Positions 10,891 to 23,596 are shown, counted from the stretch's first letter. The stretch: DNA of 64,000 nt from Lamellibrachia columna (GCA_963662155.1 OY759268.1:8235201-8299200), one strand, 5' to 3'. Notes: generated from the letters alone by a model not told the origin. Program-made: numbers and translations.

Positions 10891-13052
10891 ATGCTCTCCG
10901 AATGAGAGCTGCTGTGAGGAACTGCAAGTGTTCCGAGCAAGGCAACAGTTACTCTGCAGTCGTCTTATTGGTCTGGTAGTAGGCTCCTTTCAAAGCCGCA
11001 AGCCGGTCTTGAGAGTGCTAGCGTGCACCATCGGTTGGGTGGCCTGGTTGTGACTTCAAAATCAGCAAAGCCTCCAGAGTGTCATCAGATAGTGAAGCTC
11101 ACTGGTCCGTACAGTTTTTCCTCACAGTTGAGAAAATCCTCTCACAGTGAGAACTGCTGTGGGGAATTGCAAGGATTCCTAGCATCACTGCCGCCAAGTC
11201 CTTCAAAGGCTGAATGCCATCCTTATCACGAATGTTGCTGATAGCAAACCAAGTCTCGTCCATCCGAGATTTCACGTAAGTGGAGATGTCCATCGACTGA
11301 TACAGTGAAAACTGCTCAGTAACTGTGTCCATGGATACACCATGCAGCAGGGCAGGGCACCTCTTCGGGAAGAACAAAAAGTCTGACAGCTTGGCTGTCA
11401 ACTGGCCTCTGACATCAGCTACCTCAGCATGAAGCAGAAGTGGCTCATTGAGGGGCAGTTTCTTGATCATGTAGCTGCACACAGCAGAGAAAAACTTCTT
11501 TACGTCCATGTAAAACTGCTTCAACTTCTTCTCACGCAGCATGTTCTTTTCGGCATCCTAAATGAAGGCGCGAGTTGCCTCACCTACGATCAGGTCACTG
11601 TCGTTCATGTGGTTGTCTGCCAACGTAAAGTCAACACACTCTGGTGAACGTCCCAGCATCGCAGCTGGCTTCACAAATCGTGTAAGGATGTTTCGCAGAA
11701 GCTTTAGCAATGACTGCCACAATACGTGTATCCTTGGTTCATCGGACTGCAGGTTAACGAAAGTGTCATCGTATACCTTTACCGTGTAGTCCAGGAATAG
11801 TACGCACAGCTTGTTGGTAGGCGACTTCAAGAAGGTCAACTCTGACTCGACTTTCCGCTGCGCATATGGCTTCTCTTTGGTACTGTCGTCCTTCTTGGCT
11901 GGCAGGCGCTTCTCCTATGCCTCCTTCTCCGCTTTGAAGAATGATTTTAAAGCTGTCCAGTTATGAAGCAGCCGCCCCAAGCACCTTCCGATGCTGAGCC
12001 ACCTGGTGCAGACATGTTTTAGCATCCTTTTCTGGTCAATGTCATACATCTGCTGCAGAGCTGCAAACTCGTGCTGCCGCTTGCCACTCTTCTGGAAGTA
12101 GTAGTAGGTGTCCACGAGGACATCTTCAACTGCCGACAGACAAACCACTCCCTTGTGCGCGGCGATGTGCACAAGATGCAGACAGCACCCCGCCATAAAC
12201 ACATCAGGGTGCTTCTCCCGCACGAAAGCAATGACACCTTTCTTAGATCCAGTCATGACAGGGGCATTGTCACAACCGACTGCCAGGCAGTTCGTCCGCG
12301 AGAAGCCAGATCTGCCTCGAGTAGCTGGAAGATATGCTCTCCTGTGGCAGATCCCTCACAGATGGCAATAGACAGTAACTGTGAGGTGACGAGGCCAGTA
12401 TCTACGTCAACAGATCTGATGACAAGTGGAAACTGTTTGCTCTTGTCATCATTGCTTCCATCAGTCGATAGGGTGAATGCTGCTGTCCGCATACGATCTG
12501 CTAAGCTGTGCTGTTGTCCTCGAGCGAGTTCCTTGACAAGGGCAGTTGTTTTTTTCCGGCAACATCTCATGTCTGCAACAGGAAAGAGTACATTAGTAAA
12601 AACGTTAATTAAAGATTAACAGTGCGTACAGGGTTTCTAGAGGGGTTTAAAATGTAATGTTAAACCTGTTCTTCAATCATCAACAAATACTCCATACAAC
12701 CCTTTCAATAAATTTCGGTTTGCCAATGAAATTGCGCCTGCCCAGCCACCTTTAGAGATGATGTATCGGTATTTATGTTTTTATTACTACATTGGCTACG
12801 CATGAAATAAAAAATCCAAAGTATGAAAAGAAAACTGGATCTGCAATTCGACAAAAAATCAACAATAACTATATAAACAGTCTTATTATTTGATTTATAT
12901 TGTAACTTACCAGCAGCAATGCGGCTATCGGTGAACATCAACTTGAACGCTTTCGTTAGCGTATCGGTAGGGAGGTCGGTAGAAATCACGCAAACGCGTT
13001 GCCATTCGGACGCTGTGTTAAATCGCGTATGTTTACTAATTTGTAAGTTCAC
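10890..13052 (-). pseudogene. hAT-family transposase remnant
   Basis: Reading down the minus strand there is an exon-like piece (about 12914-13048, ending A-A/GTAAGT) with M-F-T-D-S-R-I-A. It is followed by A-F-T-L-S-T-D-G-S-N-D (the catalytic Asp region), G-C-D-N-A-P-V-M-T-G-S, C-L-H-L-V-H, R-W-L-S-I-G-R, and near the end S-S-S-H-C-E-R-I-F-S-T-V-R, the hAT dimerisation block. Breaks: a one-base frameshift near 12290 and in-frame TAG codons near 11916 and 11558. The last part is repeated in diverged form at 10890-10960. No BED finger or TIRs were found here. It lies inside the large gene A intron. Confidence 0.88.
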
Positions 13053-14030
13053 AATTTTCTAAAGAATAAAAATAGGTATGGTATCAACAGAAAGAGAAAT
13101 ATGTCTTGTTTATGATAAAAATACATGCTATTGTGAATTCGTTACGCTTCATGCAGATATCCGTGATGAAGCAACGACACCAACAGGAATTTTGTTTCCT
13201 TTTGGGCGCGGCCATATTTAATCCGGTTGAAGGGTGGTGTCTTGCTTAAATTCTCGTGCTGCGTTATTACCCGTCATGCAATGTTTATTGGCATGGTTGA
13301 AACCACAAAATTATACTCTTTGCGTTGGTGTTTGTCTCGTACGAATGGTAAAAAAATTTAGAAAGTTATTTTATTTTGAAAGTTTACCATATTGGGAGAG
13401 CAAATAAAGTATCAACAGGTTGCGGAAACTCTTGGAAACCATACATATGCAATAAAATAATGTCTTAACTTAATAAATATGGAAGTTTTGTAGAGAAACA
13501 CCTTTGCCCATTTTTGCCCCAAGCTTGAACGTACAGGTACCCCGCGTCCGGCGATGACGGCTGGCTGAATGTCTTCTATTATCGCTCACAGAAGCCGCAC
13601 ACATTTATCGTGGTCTCGTATGTGTTGCTATGTTTTAGCCGTGTATTTGTTATTTGTGTGTACACACATGTAGGTATGCTTGCACATATTAAATGTTGGA
13701 ATTTTTATAGTTATGCCAATATGTAATTTCAAGTAATAACCCATGGGCATGGCTATGCCATACAAATGAAATTGTCGTATTAAAGGGGGGGTGAAGCACT
13801 TGAACAACCATAGCCCAAACATAATAACATACCATTTACAGTATATATCACCCTTATATGATGGGCGCAACGCCACGGTAATTTTGTAATATCCTTTTTA
13901 ACTTTGCCATTATCTTCGCTGGGCGGCGCCATATTGCTCTGCGGGGGGCTCAGCGGCAGAGTGGTTTGAGTACGAGCTCCCGGCACCGCGTTCACACAGT
14001 AAAAACCTCTCGGAAAAACGGCCGAAACGC
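13053..14030. other. intron, no confident gene
   Basis: There are no recognisable domains. Sequence near 13200-13260 and 13900-14000 is richer in CpG and contains GCGGCGCCATAT and GCGGCCATATT words. It could be the promoter area of the THAP-type exon that starts just downstream. Confidence 0.4.
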
Positions 14031-14031
14031 A

Positions 14032-14407
14032 TGGAAAATCGAATAAAAAGAAAACTGGTGTGCACTGGATGGCTCCTGGATATATCAAATAGTACTACAA
14101 ATGCAAGGAAAAAACTTTTGATCGACTTCCGAGGAAGAATTTGCAGCGGAAAAGGTGGTTACAAATGCGGAAATTGCCGTGTCCGCCAGCCGCAGGCTCT
14201 GCGAGTGACCACTTTTGCGATGCAGATTACAAGACAAAAGACTGGACAGACGGTGAGCATCAAGATGTCATTCTTGGTCAAAGACACCGTTCCATCTTAG
14301 ATCTTTTTTTCCGCATATGACCATGCATCTACAGACTATTCTGCGACAAGGAAACGTCAGATATCAGAGGGCAGAGCGATGCGTAGGAAGCGACGAGCCG
14401 AAACCAG
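14032..14407 (+). pseudogene. THAP-type zinc-finger exon, probably damaged
   Basis: One plus-strand frame gives K-C-K-E-K-T-F-D-R-L-P-R-K-N-L-Q-R-K-R-W and, about 25 residues later, S-D-H-F-C-D-A-D-Y-K-T-K-D-W. This follows the THAP pattern F-x-R-F-P ... W ... C/S-x-x-H-F-x-x-x-D-Y. A TAG codon lies near the start of the frame and the frame closes at the TGA near 14318. After a shift, a basic stretch (R-R-K-R-R-A-E-T) ends at a good donor CAG/GTTAGT near 14407. THAP domains bind DNA and are shared by host proteins and P-element-like transposases. This could be either. Confidence 0.5.
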
Positions 14408-15364
14408 GTTAGTAAATTGGATTACCGTTACCATTGTGACTTATCACTACGATTACAATATAGTTCCACCCCAATAAGCACAGCTGTGCTTCAACGTCAG
14501 CATATATATGACCCACAGTAAATCGAAATGTATAAATACAATAAAGTGCGAGTAAGTGTTAATAGTTTGATATAATGTTTTCCAATCCGCCGATTTATAT
14601 TCGACGTGATCATACGTACCGTCAATACGTGGCCGTACTCAGAACAAATAACAATAACTCAGTAAGTGCTACAGGACATACTGCAACCTTATAACATGGG
14701 CCATGGCGTATGTACTAGGCAAAATTATTCAAGAAAATAATTTAAATTATTTATTGACAGTCATAATAAGTCTCATACTCATGTGTTCTAAATGCCTAGA
14801 GAGCAAGCAGCAAGCGTAAGGCTAAGCCTGGGGGGGGGTTAGATGCATGGGAGAAACACGACCAAAAGACAGTATAGACTATAGTGCAACAGAAGCCTAT
14901 TGTTGCTGTTTACATTTAAAATTCTTTATGGAAATATTTAAAATATACAAATACTTTCATTGTGATTAAGTGAAAATGCAGTTACAAAAACTGTTTAAAA
15001 GTATTTAAATATTTAAGTAAAATGCATTTCACCCATGCAATGTCTAGCTAGCTGGAAAGGAAACTAACTAAGGCATCGTCATCTACCCAGTTGAACACTG
15101 TCAGATTACATGTCTGCTTTCTATAATGACACTTTACAATTTCTGTCTGAATTCTTGTGACTTGACAATAAGGCAAAATTATATAAAATTAATTTTCTTT
15201 ATTGATCAGATTAAACCCCACATGTAATAACCGGAAGTTCATAGAGATGTATTAATTACATTTTATTCTAAGTCGACTGATAACACTGTAATGAATATCA
15301 TGGGGGGAGGGGGCAACTGTCGGCAACCCACAATAGTATTAGTACAAGCTATACATATGAAGGA
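14408..15364. other. no recognised content
   Basis: This is AT-rich spacer between the THAP-type exon and the TIR element. I see no open frame with a family motif and no obvious repeat. Confidence 0.5.
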
Positions 15365-15566
15365 AGTATATCAGGCATGGGGTCAATTCTGTTTTGTCCA
15401 TTCCAAAAAATCAGTTCTAATTCCGCCTTGCAAAAAATCAATTCCAACTGTTAAAATCCTAGGCTAAAGAAAAATTCAAATCCAATTCGTTTTAACACAG
15501 TTTTATTTGTCACGTGTGCACAATCATATTTAATTAGATGATTAAAAAATTATTGTTCGTTAAATG

Positions 15567-15603
<37 letters not shown>

Positions 15604-17524
15604 CAGGTTTGCCATATAAAAAACTTTAAAATGGCATCCAGCCATTTCATATGTACTTTCTGCTGCGACACCTCTCCTGGATTTTTGCTAACAAAACCAG
15701 ACATTTTGGACAGCCCTGGACAGTTGGGTCATTAATCTGAGTTTTGAACAGTTTCCCCTGTTTATATCGGGTCCAGGTCATTTGCCCCCCTTCCGGACAT
15801 TTGCCCCTTTGTCACTTGCTCCCCAGACATTAGCCCCTTGCCTTATTCAAAATCTGGACATTTGCCCCCTGCCCATAGCTTCTGGATTATTTGTAAGTTT
15901 TTTTAACTTATTTTTTTATTTCTGAACATGAATTCAATATATATATTACCCTAATTGCAATTAATGTTATTTGTGCAAAATCAGCCAAGTAAATTACTTT
16001 ATGTAGTTGGAGATGATCCTGTAATCAAAGGATTATCTTTATTGCAATTGTGGAAGAAGCCAGTGACATTAGGACCTGGACATGTTAGGACAATTGAGGA
16101 TATTTGAAAGAAGCCATCTCAACAAGGTTTCTTTTGAATTGCATTTACTATGGAGAGTTGGAGTGAATCCATTTTCCTATAAAACTGGATGACAAGCCAG
16201 AGTTGTCAGAATTCACTTATAACTTCACCATGGAAATTACTACTAGCATTTGAGGAGGTCATGTTTTGAGTGTCATTCCTACACCAAGAAGGGGGACCAA
16301 CAAGATTACTCTTCATTGGGAGTGAAGCCAGCATCGATCCTGATCATGCAAGGGTGCTGTGGTCACTGATCTGATCTCCAGATCCAGAATGTGATCAACA
16401 AGACTGCCTGCAACCATGATGGTGACACGGCATAGATAGAAGCTGCCAAGGTCCGTGAGGACCTGAAAACTAAGGCAGCTAATACCAGGGGCACTCCAAA
16501 CCAGCTGATCTCTGACTCGTTACTGTCCACCACTGTTTGTGGAAGCATCACCCCAAGAACCCATCTTCCACCACTGATCCGACTATCAATGATACCTGGA
16601 AAACAACTGGTGACAAGATCATCTCATACACACTCCAGGGGATAGGCCATTGCATTAGGCTAAAGTGACTTTGACTTGTCATTGAATGTAGTAATAATGA
16701 TAAAACTGCAAACTGATTTTCACTTGTCAACTATCATAGAAAAAAGGGGCAGATGTCTGGGGGGGGAGCAAATATACTAGGAGGCGGATTTATATCGCTA
16801 TCAGTTGTGGTATCATTGATATTTCATCAAATTTACTAGAAAGTTTGAGTCTTCAACATCCTAATCTCCAACATGTATTCTCCATGGGGACATTTTTAAT
16901 TACTACAAAGGGCAAACCCTACAGCCACATGTAACAGCATTGTACAGGTGACCAGTGACATGTTTAGTATGGGAAACTTGTGGGCTGAACATTAGGCTTG
17001 GATAAACAAGGGGCTGCATTTAAGTGGGGCAGGCTTCCTCTCTCACACAAAGGGAATGAGCAGGCAGGTGCCCTTAATTGGCAATCTCTGTAAATAAACC
17101 TTCTACACTGAGAAAGAAAATGAGGCCTGAATGGTCTGATTTTGGTTTTACTGTCTGTTACAGTAACTTAATATTTCTTTTTGATGCAAATGCTTGATTA
17201 TATTGTTCTTGGTCACAATGTTTCAATACCAGAGTAGACAGTGTCTATGCTGTAATGTTGACAACTTCCTGGCTGTTACCAGATTCAGGGTGACATGCTA
17301 ATAGCAGACAAATATGATTTTAAAAGTAATATAAGTAAATATCAGGGTAAATATTAACAGTATCAAGTCAATAATTCCAACAAAATCAATTCCAATTCCC
17401 AAAAAATAAATTTTGGAAAAAAAATTCAATAAAAAAAAATTTTTGAAGTCAATTCCAATTCCAGAACTGGAATTGAGGGTCAGTTCCAATTCCGGAATGG
17501 AATTGACCACATGCCTGAAGTATA
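15365..17524. mobile_element. TIR DNA transposon with 6-bp target duplication
   Basis: The left end (15371) reads TCAGGCATGGGGTCAATTC. The right end (17518) is its inverted match, GAATTGACCACATGCCTGA. Both are bordered by AGTATA (15365-15370 and 17519-17524), which fits a 6-bp target-site duplication. Subterminal sequence on both sides repeats CAATTCC words. The element spans about 2.15 kb and contains no intact transposase. A second inverted-repeat unit with a FLYWCH-type fragment lies inside it. I do not recognise the superfamily. Confidence 0.85.
15778..16772 (+). mobile_element. nested MULE/FLYWCH-like element fragment
   Basis: The left side has repeated GGACATTTGCCCC and CTTGCTCCCCAGACAT words. 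The right side (16745-16772) has the inverse, GGGGCAGATGTCTGGGG, so the unit has degenerate inverted ends. Between them, near 16380-16560 on the plus strand, is a frame with I-E-A-A-K-V-R-E-D-L-K-T-K-A and N-T-R-G-T-P-N-Q-L-I. This is the helix after the FLYWCH finger in MULE-like transposons, just after a C-N-H-D motif. A stop and later frame changes show it is dead. Confidence 0.6.
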
Positions 17525-17703
17525 TTCATGACAATATCTTGTCTGTGTACTACAGCAACAGTCATGAACAGTATAATTGAATTGAAACAAGCTTATGTCT
17601 GTGGGGCTTTTGTCGGGAGGGGCTTTTGTCCATGCACCATACTATCTAGCAGATGCTTTCAGTATAATACCTAATAATTATATATATATATATATTTACA
17701 TAT

Positions 17704-17793
<90 letters not shown>

Positions 17794-18340
17794 GTGTGTG
17801 TGCGTGCAGCATTTATAAGGTAAAGATGTCACAAGCATAGATCTGCATTTGGTCCAATAACAATATTCATGCATTATGTTATCTAAATCGAGTGTCAGAT
17901 ATAAAATAAGGAACCCCATAGAAAGTGTACCTATGGGTCCATATTTTGTTATGGAATTTGGACCCCTTATAGAATTTTGACCTCCCTGGCCCATTGAAAA
18001 CAGTGCAATGTTGATTAGATAATATAATGCATTTTGGAGCTAGGATGCTACAATTTTGGTTACATGCGTTTGGTTATGTTACCAGTGGCATTCGTCAAAC
18101 TGACCAAACAGATTTATTAAAAACATTAAGAGATCAGTGAAAGACCCATTGGTTGAATTAACATGGCTCCATAGGGAAAATGCTTTTCCCTGTGGTTGAT
18201 TACTTTATACATTCTATATGACACTGGCACTCTTATATTCTAAAAATAATATATACAAGAGAAAGTTTCTCACATTGTGATTAATTTTTATTATGCAAAA
18301 GATGAATTTTGTAAAATGTTCAAGTCACTGTATGTGTAAT
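17525..18340. other. spacer with long TA microsatellite
   Basis: A (TA)n/(CATA)n tract occupies about 17678-17792. The remainder has no recognised exon or transposon motif. Open frames across the tract are artefacts of the repeat. Confidence 0.7.
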
Positions 18341-18348
18341 CTTTTCAG

Positions 18349-18785
18349 ATGAAGGATTCACCATTGGTTCATACAAGTACAGGTACTAGTTTTGAAGCAT
18401 CCAGCGCTACGGGTGATGCCGTCAATCTTTACATTACGGATGTCACCTTTAGTGCCATCACTGCTACTACTGCTGTGGCACCACATACAACTGATACTGA
18501 AAAGCAAATCGATCCGGTAACGATATTTCAAGTGCGACACTTCGCGAATGCTGCTGTAGTCACAGATGACATTATTGCACCAATGAACGTTGATCATGAC
18601 TACTCCTATGTGAAGCTTCCATCAGATTCAGTGAGAATAAAGACATTGGTGCAGATGATGCACACTATGTGATAACAGCGACATAACCGAGGGTGACTCA
18701 AGCAGCTCCGACACCTATGAGAAAGAGAAGAAGTTTGTCATTCGTGAGAAAAACTTATGTCACTTTTCTGCACCTGCCACACACT
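18349..18785 (+). CDS. candidate exon of a THAP-associated protein, uncertain
   Basis: After a TCTTTTCAG acceptor a 107-codon frame opens with M-K-D-S-P-L-V-H-T. Immediately after it, in another frame, the sequence reads S-S-S-S-D-T-Y-E-K-E-K-K-F-V-I-R-E-K-N-L-C. The acidic-Ser stretch followed by K-F-x-V-x-E-x-x-L resembles the region that follows THAP domains in many invertebrate transposon-derived proteins. Near 18825-18905 a further stretch (R-I-L-G-C-L-S-G) may continue the same protein. Frame changes suggest decay. It is on the same strand as the THAP-type exon 4 kb upstream. Confidence 0.35.
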
Positions 18786-18919
18786 AAACAGCCATAAACT
18801 GTGACACAGGTTGTACTCATGTCTGATCTATCAGCCAAGGTCTTTCGGATACTGGGGTGTCTGTCAGGAAAGTGTGCTGATTTCTACCCCTGGATGAGTG
18901 AAAGGTGAATTGAATATGT

Positions 18920-19395
18920 TAGGTGTACATGTACTATCAGTCAGAATAAGTAGTGTATTGGTGTATATTTAGTGCCAGTAGTATATTGGAACAGATGGTT
19001 GGTGCGCAAGTACTATCAGTCAGAACAAGTAGTGTATTGATACATATGATTGGTGTACATTTACTGTCAGTACAAGTAGTGTATTTGGTAGAGAATGAGA
19101 CGCTTGGTTTACATTTGCTGTCGGTAGGAACAAGTAATAGATTCAGTCAGAACAAGTAGTATATTGGATACACATGATTGGTGTACATTTACTGTCAGAA
19201 GAAGTAGTGAAATGGTGCAGATTCCAGAATGAGATCATTGGTGTACATTTACTGTTGGTAGGAACAAGTAGTGTATTGGTATGCATGATTGGTGTACGTT
19301 TACTGTCAGTCAGAACAAGTAATATTGTTACACATGATTGGTGTACATTTACTATCCAATCAAAACAAGTAGTCTATTGCCATTGGTACAGATGA
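18920..19395. repeat. degenerate minisatellite, roughly 57-bp period
   Basis: About eight diverged copies of a unit contain GGTGTACATTTACTGTCAG and AGAACAAGTAGTGTATTGG. The spacing between copies varies. I see no convincing protein product. Confidence 0.85.
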
Positions 19396-20144
19396 TGATG
19401 GTGAAACAGTTAAAATGCCTTGGCTTTATAAAGATTAATTATTTCCTAAGCTAAACTACCAGTATATTTGATATGTTGTGGCATAATAATGATGTGTGTA
19501 ACTGTGATATCCATGTTCCAGGTTGTATTTCCCGGTGGTAAGAAGTCACTGTTTTTAGTCAATGTTTAGTCTTGGTTTCAGTCATTCTAGTTAGCCTTAT
19601 TTCTTTGGTAATTGTTTTTCTATGTGAATAAACTGTTGATATATTTTATGTTGGTCTCAATATAAATGAAATTGTGTGTAGTGACATGCAAGATGCTGCA
19701 GGTAAAATTTTTGTTGACAGAAATGGGATATGGATAAGAAGGCATTCACATCATTCCGTTATTAATATTTTAGTGGGAATTTTTGTAGTTTTCCAGGTTG
19801 TTTTTCGACCTGCTGCATACTGTGGGTGCCTCACAATTTGTCTATATCAGACTATCAGTACACTCACCTGTGTCAGGTCAATCTCCATAGCTAAACTTTC
19901 CATCAATTCAATTTGGTTCAGAATAGACATCACAGATCCTTCCCACATCGCAGGATGGGATTACTTGTCTTGCGTTTCCTGAGTCTGAAATATAATTTTT
20001 CATGGTTAGTTGATAGCACTAATTCCATAATTACCATAATAGCTGCAAAACTGTGAACATTACATACTGTCAGTAGTTAATTATTGTTATTTAAATGATT
20101 ACATTGCACCAAACAACAAGGTGTTGTGGTGTGCTACAGACAGG

Positions 20145-20260
20145 GGTGATTACAAGTACGAATATTAACGTAATCATGATTACAGTAATTACTGCAATCA
20201 CAATTACTAATGTAGTCATGATTACAATCATTATTACAATCACGATTACGGTAACATTTA
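20145..20260. repeat. GATTA/TAATC-rich short repeat
   Basis: About a dozen GATTA or TAATC words occur in roughly 115 bp, including the palindrome GTAATCATGATTAC. It looks like a decayed short tandem repeat. The words match the core site of K50-type homeodomains, but nothing else here supports an enhancer. Confidence 0.7.
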
Positions 20261-20526
20261 AGAATATATATATATATTCACATAATGAATTAAATAAACC
20301 CTCATGTTATTATTGTCATCAATGTTATTCAACAACAAATCAAACCCTATATTAAAATACAGTCACGGTACACTTCATTAGATTAGATACAAAATAAAGA
20401 GAAAAGCCTGCTTGCATTGCCATTGTGATTGTAGTTCGGACCTCGCCCTCGGGCTAGGTAAAAGAAATATGCAGAACAAATATGCTTATTAAAAGGCAAT
20501 GATTCGATAACAATTGAATTACTGAC

Positions 20527-21083
20527 CTGCTAGCTATAGGGCGAATCGATGAGTCGGCACGCAAATCATGCAATGACAGCAGACCAACATCTAGCACCGC
20601 TTTGTTTGTGCATATCACTACAAAATCATCGTCTTCGCTTTCGTACGGTGATGCAAGCACCAACGCGGTCGGGCACACGGTGCTGCATAGCCATAGCCTA
20701 GCCCTAGGCATGGTAGCTTCCTCGGCGCAGCATGATGACTCAACGTAAACGTGCGCAGACATCGGGACGCAATTTCCACAGGTCCACCACATCACATTAC
20801 CTAGTCAGGAATCGTTGACAGTCAAAGCGCTGTTGTAATTTTTCCTGAATCCAACGTCAACAAAGTCAAAGCCAAAGGCGAAGCCGACCTGGAGTCTGGA
20901 GCGTGACTCGCACACTCGGTGACATTTCACGACTGTCAACGGTTGTTTCCGTGTGGCCTGTCGAACTAGACTCTTCGTCTGTGGTTTCCATTTCTCCAAA
21001 GATAGACAGCTATTACGGAAGTTCAGTAAACCACTAATCGCTAGTAGCAGATCTGGTAAAACTGTCACAAGCGATGCATCCAT
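20527..21083 (-). other. CpG-richer region with unassigned minus-strand frames
   Basis: Two consecutive minus-strand frames are open. One is 92 codons starting M-D-A-S-L-V-T-V (20805-21083). The other contains S-E-D-D-D-F-V-V-I-C-T-N-K and ends at a good donor GCAG/GTCAGT near 20527. I do not recognise the protein. The sequence just upstream (21.1-21.4 kb) is CpG-rich and contains CAAGATGGCG, a YY1-like word, so this may be a promoter and first exon of a small gene or transposon inside the intron. A possible next exon on the minus strand (near 19870-19960, ending ACACAG/GTGAGT) could not be joined in frame. Confidence 0.3.
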
Positions 21084-21731
21084 CTTGTCAACAAGTAAAA
21101 AATAGTTCCGGTATTCCGTTATCGCATATTCTCGTTGGTTAGCATCTCGTGTGTTCGAGAAGTGTGGCGTTTTCCACGATTTTTTGCGTGTTTTGGTGTA
21201 ATTTCTTTAACTTTTTTTATTTGGAACGAACAAAAACGCTATTTTGTTGACGTGTGTAACCACTTGTATATATAACAGAGACCCATATCTTTTTTTTCGC
21301 TCCAGAATGGCTATTTACGAAATAAATCGCAAAAAATCGAAAATTTACATTGATTAGATATACGCGACTCAAACCACTCGTTTCGACAACAAGATGGCGA
21401 TACGCAGTGATGTATTTTGTCGATTTTTGTCTCGAACAAAATCAGTTTTTCAGTTTATCTCATAAATTAGCAGGTATCTGTCACCATTAATGCATAGTTA
21501 GATAATATATATTTAAATATACGGTATAACACAAAATTGCTTCAGTTCCCCTTTAATATTGCCATTAAGCATATAAATGTATCAATTATTATATACGAAT
21601 GCCTTTATTTCAGGTTAAAATACCCATAATCATGCAAAAAGCATTAACATTTTAATACGTGGAATATAATAAATCATTTAAAAATAAATAAAAATGTAAG
21701 TAATAAATTATAATAACAAATATAAGTAAAT

Positions 21732-21734
<3 letters not shown>

Positions 21735-21805
<71 letters not shown>
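21735..21805. repeat. (AC)n microsatellite
   Basis: An uninterrupted CA/AC dinucleotide tract of about 70 bp flanked by AT-rich sequence. Confidence 0.98.
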
Positions 21806-21808
<3 letters not shown>

Positions 21809-22171
21809 ATATTACAAATATAAATGTGTTAAATAGCAATAAACAAATACAAAAGATACTTAAATTAAATAAAAAAAATTAATAAATGAAATTTGTGATT
21901 TGTAGTTGTAATGCATTTAACACTAGTTAATAACAGTACAGTATATTGCTTTTTAAAGGGGAGTTTGCATGCTGTTAATGTCACATTGCACGCTTTTGCT
22001 TTATAGGTTTAATAAATAAAATTTGTGATTTGTAGTTGTAATGCATGTATACAACATTGACTTAATGGTGGTGGTATTAACACGAGTTAATAACAGAACA
22101 TTATGTTGCTTTTTAACAGCGGGGAGTGCATGTTTTTGATATCACGTTGCATGCTTTTGCTTTATATCTTA

Positions 22172-22858
22172 CAGGCAAAATCCTATCAATCATGGCCAGA
22201 AACATCAACATAATTGAAAAAATTGCCAAGGATGGGAGGGGATTGTGTGTTGTTTGGCTGAAAGAATTAGCAAGCAAGGAGTGTGCCAGTGGTACTTTAC
22301 TGGCAAGTGATGCTGCCTTCCGCAAAGTAGTTGACAAAGTTAAACAACTACAAGTCTTAACTACAAATATGTACAACATTACATAAGATAATTTCAAAGT
22401 TGTACGACAAAATTATATATTGTGCATATGTGTCATTGTTTGTGCATGATAATATTTTATCTTCTGAGTAAGGTGAACCCCTTTAAATAATATAGAATTT
22501 TGCACATGCATGATGTATAGCAGCATGGTTACTGATGCTTGCAGTAGTTGGCTATGCTTCTCAGTCTAACTCGCTTTATTAACTTAACACACATGCACAC
22601 ATGCACATACTCATTCATGTACGCATTGTAAAAATAATTTTTTTGCTGTTATACCAGCCACAAATAAAATGCCAGATTGCATTAATATTCACATATATGG
22701 GAAACCACTAAACCACACCATGCATATTTAGGTACCAGGCTTCCCAAGTTGGTTCAATGTTGTGTATGACAATGAGCCAGACATCGTGTACACATACACT
22801 GGACGATGACCTGAAAGTAGGGGATCTGGAAATACTTTTTTAAACTTTCTGAAAGGTT
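22172..22858 (+). pseudogene. two-exon remnant of an unassigned transposon-like protein
   Basis: The first exon (22172-22386) follows a TATCTTACAG acceptor. It reads S-I-M-A-R-N-I-N-I-I-E-K-I-A-K-D-G-R-G and later W-L-K-E-L-A-S-K-E. The second (about 22732-22858) reads V-P-G-F-P-S-W-F-N-V-V-Y-D-N-E-P-D-I-V-Y. After a one-base shift near 22800 it continues L-D-D-D-L-K-V-G-D-L-E-I-L. The pattern of a W-F-N-V-V-Y core followed by a D-D-L...G-D-L motif recurs, as I recall, in uncharacterised proteins of sponges and cnidarians that carry THAP or similar fingers. The frameshift makes this copy non-functional as it stands. Confidence 0.45.
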
Positions 22859-23042
22859 AGTTGTTTTAATTGTATGTATAATTCCTTTTGTAAATAGTAT
22901 GTAAAGGAAACACATAACATATAATTTGCGTATGCAAACAAATATTTGTATTATTACACAAGTTTATTTAATTTTTTCTTCAGATTAGAAAACCGTCAGA
23001 AAGATTTAGTCAACAGCTTTTACACAAATATCCATAAGTCGG

Positions 23043-23596
23043 TCAGTTTTCACCCCAGAGAGATAAATCATGTATGGTTGTCTTTCCATTGAAAAGACCT
23101 TTACAATGGTGTATCACATGTCCTATTTGATGAACTTTTGAAAATATGACCGACCTCCCTAGTATCGGCGGCAGCCAGAGCCGAGGAAGATTGTGTTCCA
23201 CAATGATCTCACTCATCATCACCTCTGTTCGGGTTACACCAACTGTCCTCCCATCGGCAGGCTGTGACGACGATGAAACGACAAAGAACTTCGTGATGGC
23301 GAAAAATTTTTTGCGGCGCTGCCCGTTAGCCTTGTGGTTATTTGATTCGACATGTCGGCGAATGCCATTTCCACCGCCATGACCAATAAAAAAATCTTTC
23401 TCGCAAAATATACAGTGTGCATAACGTGACAACTCGTTCGACGCCGGTATAATACATGGCCATTGTGTTGTGTACGACGTCCAAAAAATCTGCGTACGGG
23501 CACGTTTTCTAGGCAGCGCTTCATCATGTTTTGATGTTGTAGGCTCAGCTTTCCGCTTCGCGCTATCCATTTTCTATTCAAAACAACGTGGACCAC
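23043..23596 (-). pseudogene. hAT BED-finger N-terminal fragment
   Basis: A 175-codon minus-strand frame starts M-D-S-A-K-R-K. It contains C-I-F-C-E-K-D-F and, 20 residues later, R-R-H-V-E-S-N-N-H, the C2H2 arrangement of a BED zinc finger. It continues F-F-A-I-T-K-F-F and I-V-E-H-N-L-P, the usual lead-in to the hAT catalytic part. The rest of the transposase is missing. It is a separate truncated copy from the BED-less hAT body at 11-13 kb. Confidence 0.8.

Noticed and set aside
17595..17994. Plus and minus frames over the TA tract near 17.7 kb
   Set aside because: Y-I-Y-I repeats come from the microsatellite.
20145..20260. Homeodomain enhancer from GATTA clusters
   Set aside because: The words come from a decayed short repeat. 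There is no conservation or neighbouring gene evidence.
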